64,000 nt of DNA, taken from Mucilaginibacter aquatilis (GTDB lineage Bacteria; Bacteroidota; Bacteroidia; Sphingobacteriales; Sphingobacteriaceae). Both the position numbers and the translations under genes were made by a program. This document shows, piece by piece, positions 63,308 to 64,000 of this stretch. The stretch is from the NCBI RefSeq assembly GCF_009755275.1, contig NZ_WQLA01000003.1, positions 372,001 through 436,000 of the forward strand, in the 5' to 3' direction. The notes beneath the pieces are model-generated. The model made no database searches and had not been told where the DNA came from. It saw only the letters and a program-made list of their open reading frames with translations. Every line of letters starts with the position of its first letter. Position 1 is the stretch's first letter.

Positions 63308-64000
63308 CTACTTTTGCTTTAAAAGGGATAATAGTAGAAATCGGTCGTTTTTATTACGTGATAGTTCTTTGGGCACCACACCTGCAAATTTTTTTACGGC
63401 CTTTATGAAATAGGCCTGGTCGGTAAAATTTAATTCAGGAAATAATTTGCCATGTGCAATGTGTTGCAGTGAGGCCCTGAACCGCAAAATATTACAGTAG
63501 GCTTTTAAGGATAAGCCAAACTGCTGATTGAAATACCGGTTAATCTGCCTGCTGCTCCACGCCGCCTGTTCGGCAAGTTGAGCTACAGACAAGTCCCCCT
63601 TCGACGTATAAATGAGATCGAAAAGTTTAAGTTTCCGGCCGTCAATTTCATTTGGAATGAGCGAGGTGATTTTCGCCACAGTTTTCTCGAAAAACGCATC
63701 AAAATCTTCTAAAATTTCCTCATTAAAATCCCAAAAATCATTGGGTAGTGTTTTAGCGGTATCTAAAATGCCGGCAATTGAATTTTTTAAAATATATTCT
63801 ACAGCAAGCGGCTTAAAGCTAATGACAAATACTTTGGTTTGCGGCAGCACATAGCGTTGCTCGGGCGCGGTTTCCAGGCCCATCAACATAACCTGGAAAG
63901 GTTCGTTGCCATTTCGCCAAAAAAACAGGTCTATACGGCCATCGGGCAACACAACAACTTCTTTGGTTTCAGCCGTTTCGTTCTGAAACATACCAATATT
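63308..64000 (-). CDS. AraC family transcriptional regulator (5' partial)
   Basis: The C-terminal part of the protein (about 230 aa visible) has an N-terminal DUF6597-like sensor segment (VVLPDGRIDLFFWRNGNEPFQVMLMG) and an AraC HTH domain (FDLIYTSKGDLSVAQLAEQAAWSSRQINRYFNQQFGLSLKAYCNILRFRASLQHIAHG). The reading frame is open to the window edge and the family is usually longer, so the real start lies beyond base 64000. Regulator of the TetX-like gene by proximity. Confidence 0.85.
   Translation of the reverse strand, partial: NIGMFQNETAETKEVVVLPDGRIDLFFWRNGNEPFQVMLMGLETAPEQRYVLPQTKVFVISFKPLAVEYILKNSIAGILDTAKTLPNDFWDFNEEILEDFDAFFEKTVAKITSLIPNEIDGRKLKLFDLIYTSKGDLSVAQLAEQAAWSSRQINRYFNQQFGLSLKAYCNILRFRASLQHIAHGKLFPELNFTDQAYFIKAVKKFAGVVPKELSRNKNDRFLLLSLLKQK

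Noticed and set aside
1..64000. tRNA, rRNA, CRISPR arrays, insertion sequences or prophage
   Set aside because: No cloverleaf, repeat-spacer pattern, transposase or phage structural gene was seen in any gap or reading frame.

Overview
The window looks like chromosomal DNA of a Bacteroidota species, most likely Sphingobacteriaceae (Mucilaginibacter/Pedobacter-like). The evidence is a fused secDF, many secreted lipoproteins and TPR proteins, DUF4142, DUF4256 and TIGR03643 families, a near absence of Shine-Dalgarno sites, and repeated -7 elements of the Bacteroidota type TAnnTTTG upstream of genes. Genus assignment is inference. I see no rRNA, tRNA, CRISPR array, insertion sequence or prophage. 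Genes at both edges (bioB on the left, an AraC regulator on the right) run out of the window.

Layout. 1-9.3 kb: bioB (partial), gatB with a thioredoxin-like lipoprotein, a PhoB-type response regulator, accD, class II aldolase, an iron-permease-like protein overlapping a GNAT acetyltransferase, and a type II NADH dehydrogenase. 9.4-21 kb: secDF, folA-thyA, ispE, a TPR/PD40/OmpA lattice protein, a lipoprotein-Rieske pair, folD and lepA (mostly housekeeping; folA, thyA and folD are linked through folate). 21-34 kb: fructosamine kinase, SRAP peptidase, GNAT, GH15 enzyme, cold-shock protein, MFS transporter, hemF, gyrA with two tandem periplasmic TPR genes, and DUF4256. 34-44 kb: DUF4142, ppc, FUSC membrane protein, a TPR-membrane/TPR-AAA ATPase pair and the TIGR03915/TIGR03916 radical-SAM DNA-repair-like pair. 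44-57 kb: ohr, a Cys/Met PLP enzyme, two low-complexity proteins, a sorbosone-dehydrogenase-like protein, an FAH hydrolase with an aldo/keto reductase (fucose-oxidation-like), secreted GH39, GH43 and GH5 enzymes, and a Na+/H+ antiporter.

57.2-64 kb is the accessory-looking part: four consecutive pairs of a transcription regulator with an oxidoreductase (HxlR with a flavodoxin-fold quinone reductase; TetR with an SDR; TetR with an NmrA-like reductase; AraC with a TetX-like flavin monooxygenase). For both TetR pairs I can read the same palindrome in front of the regulator and again in front of the reductase, which gives two self-contained predicted regulons. This, the AAA/TPR pair, and the repair pair with a palindrome over its promoter are the best candidates for new biology. 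No clear frameshifts or pseudogenes were seen. Start codons were often moved inwards from the longest open frame when a -7 element, signal peptide or family N-terminus argued for it.
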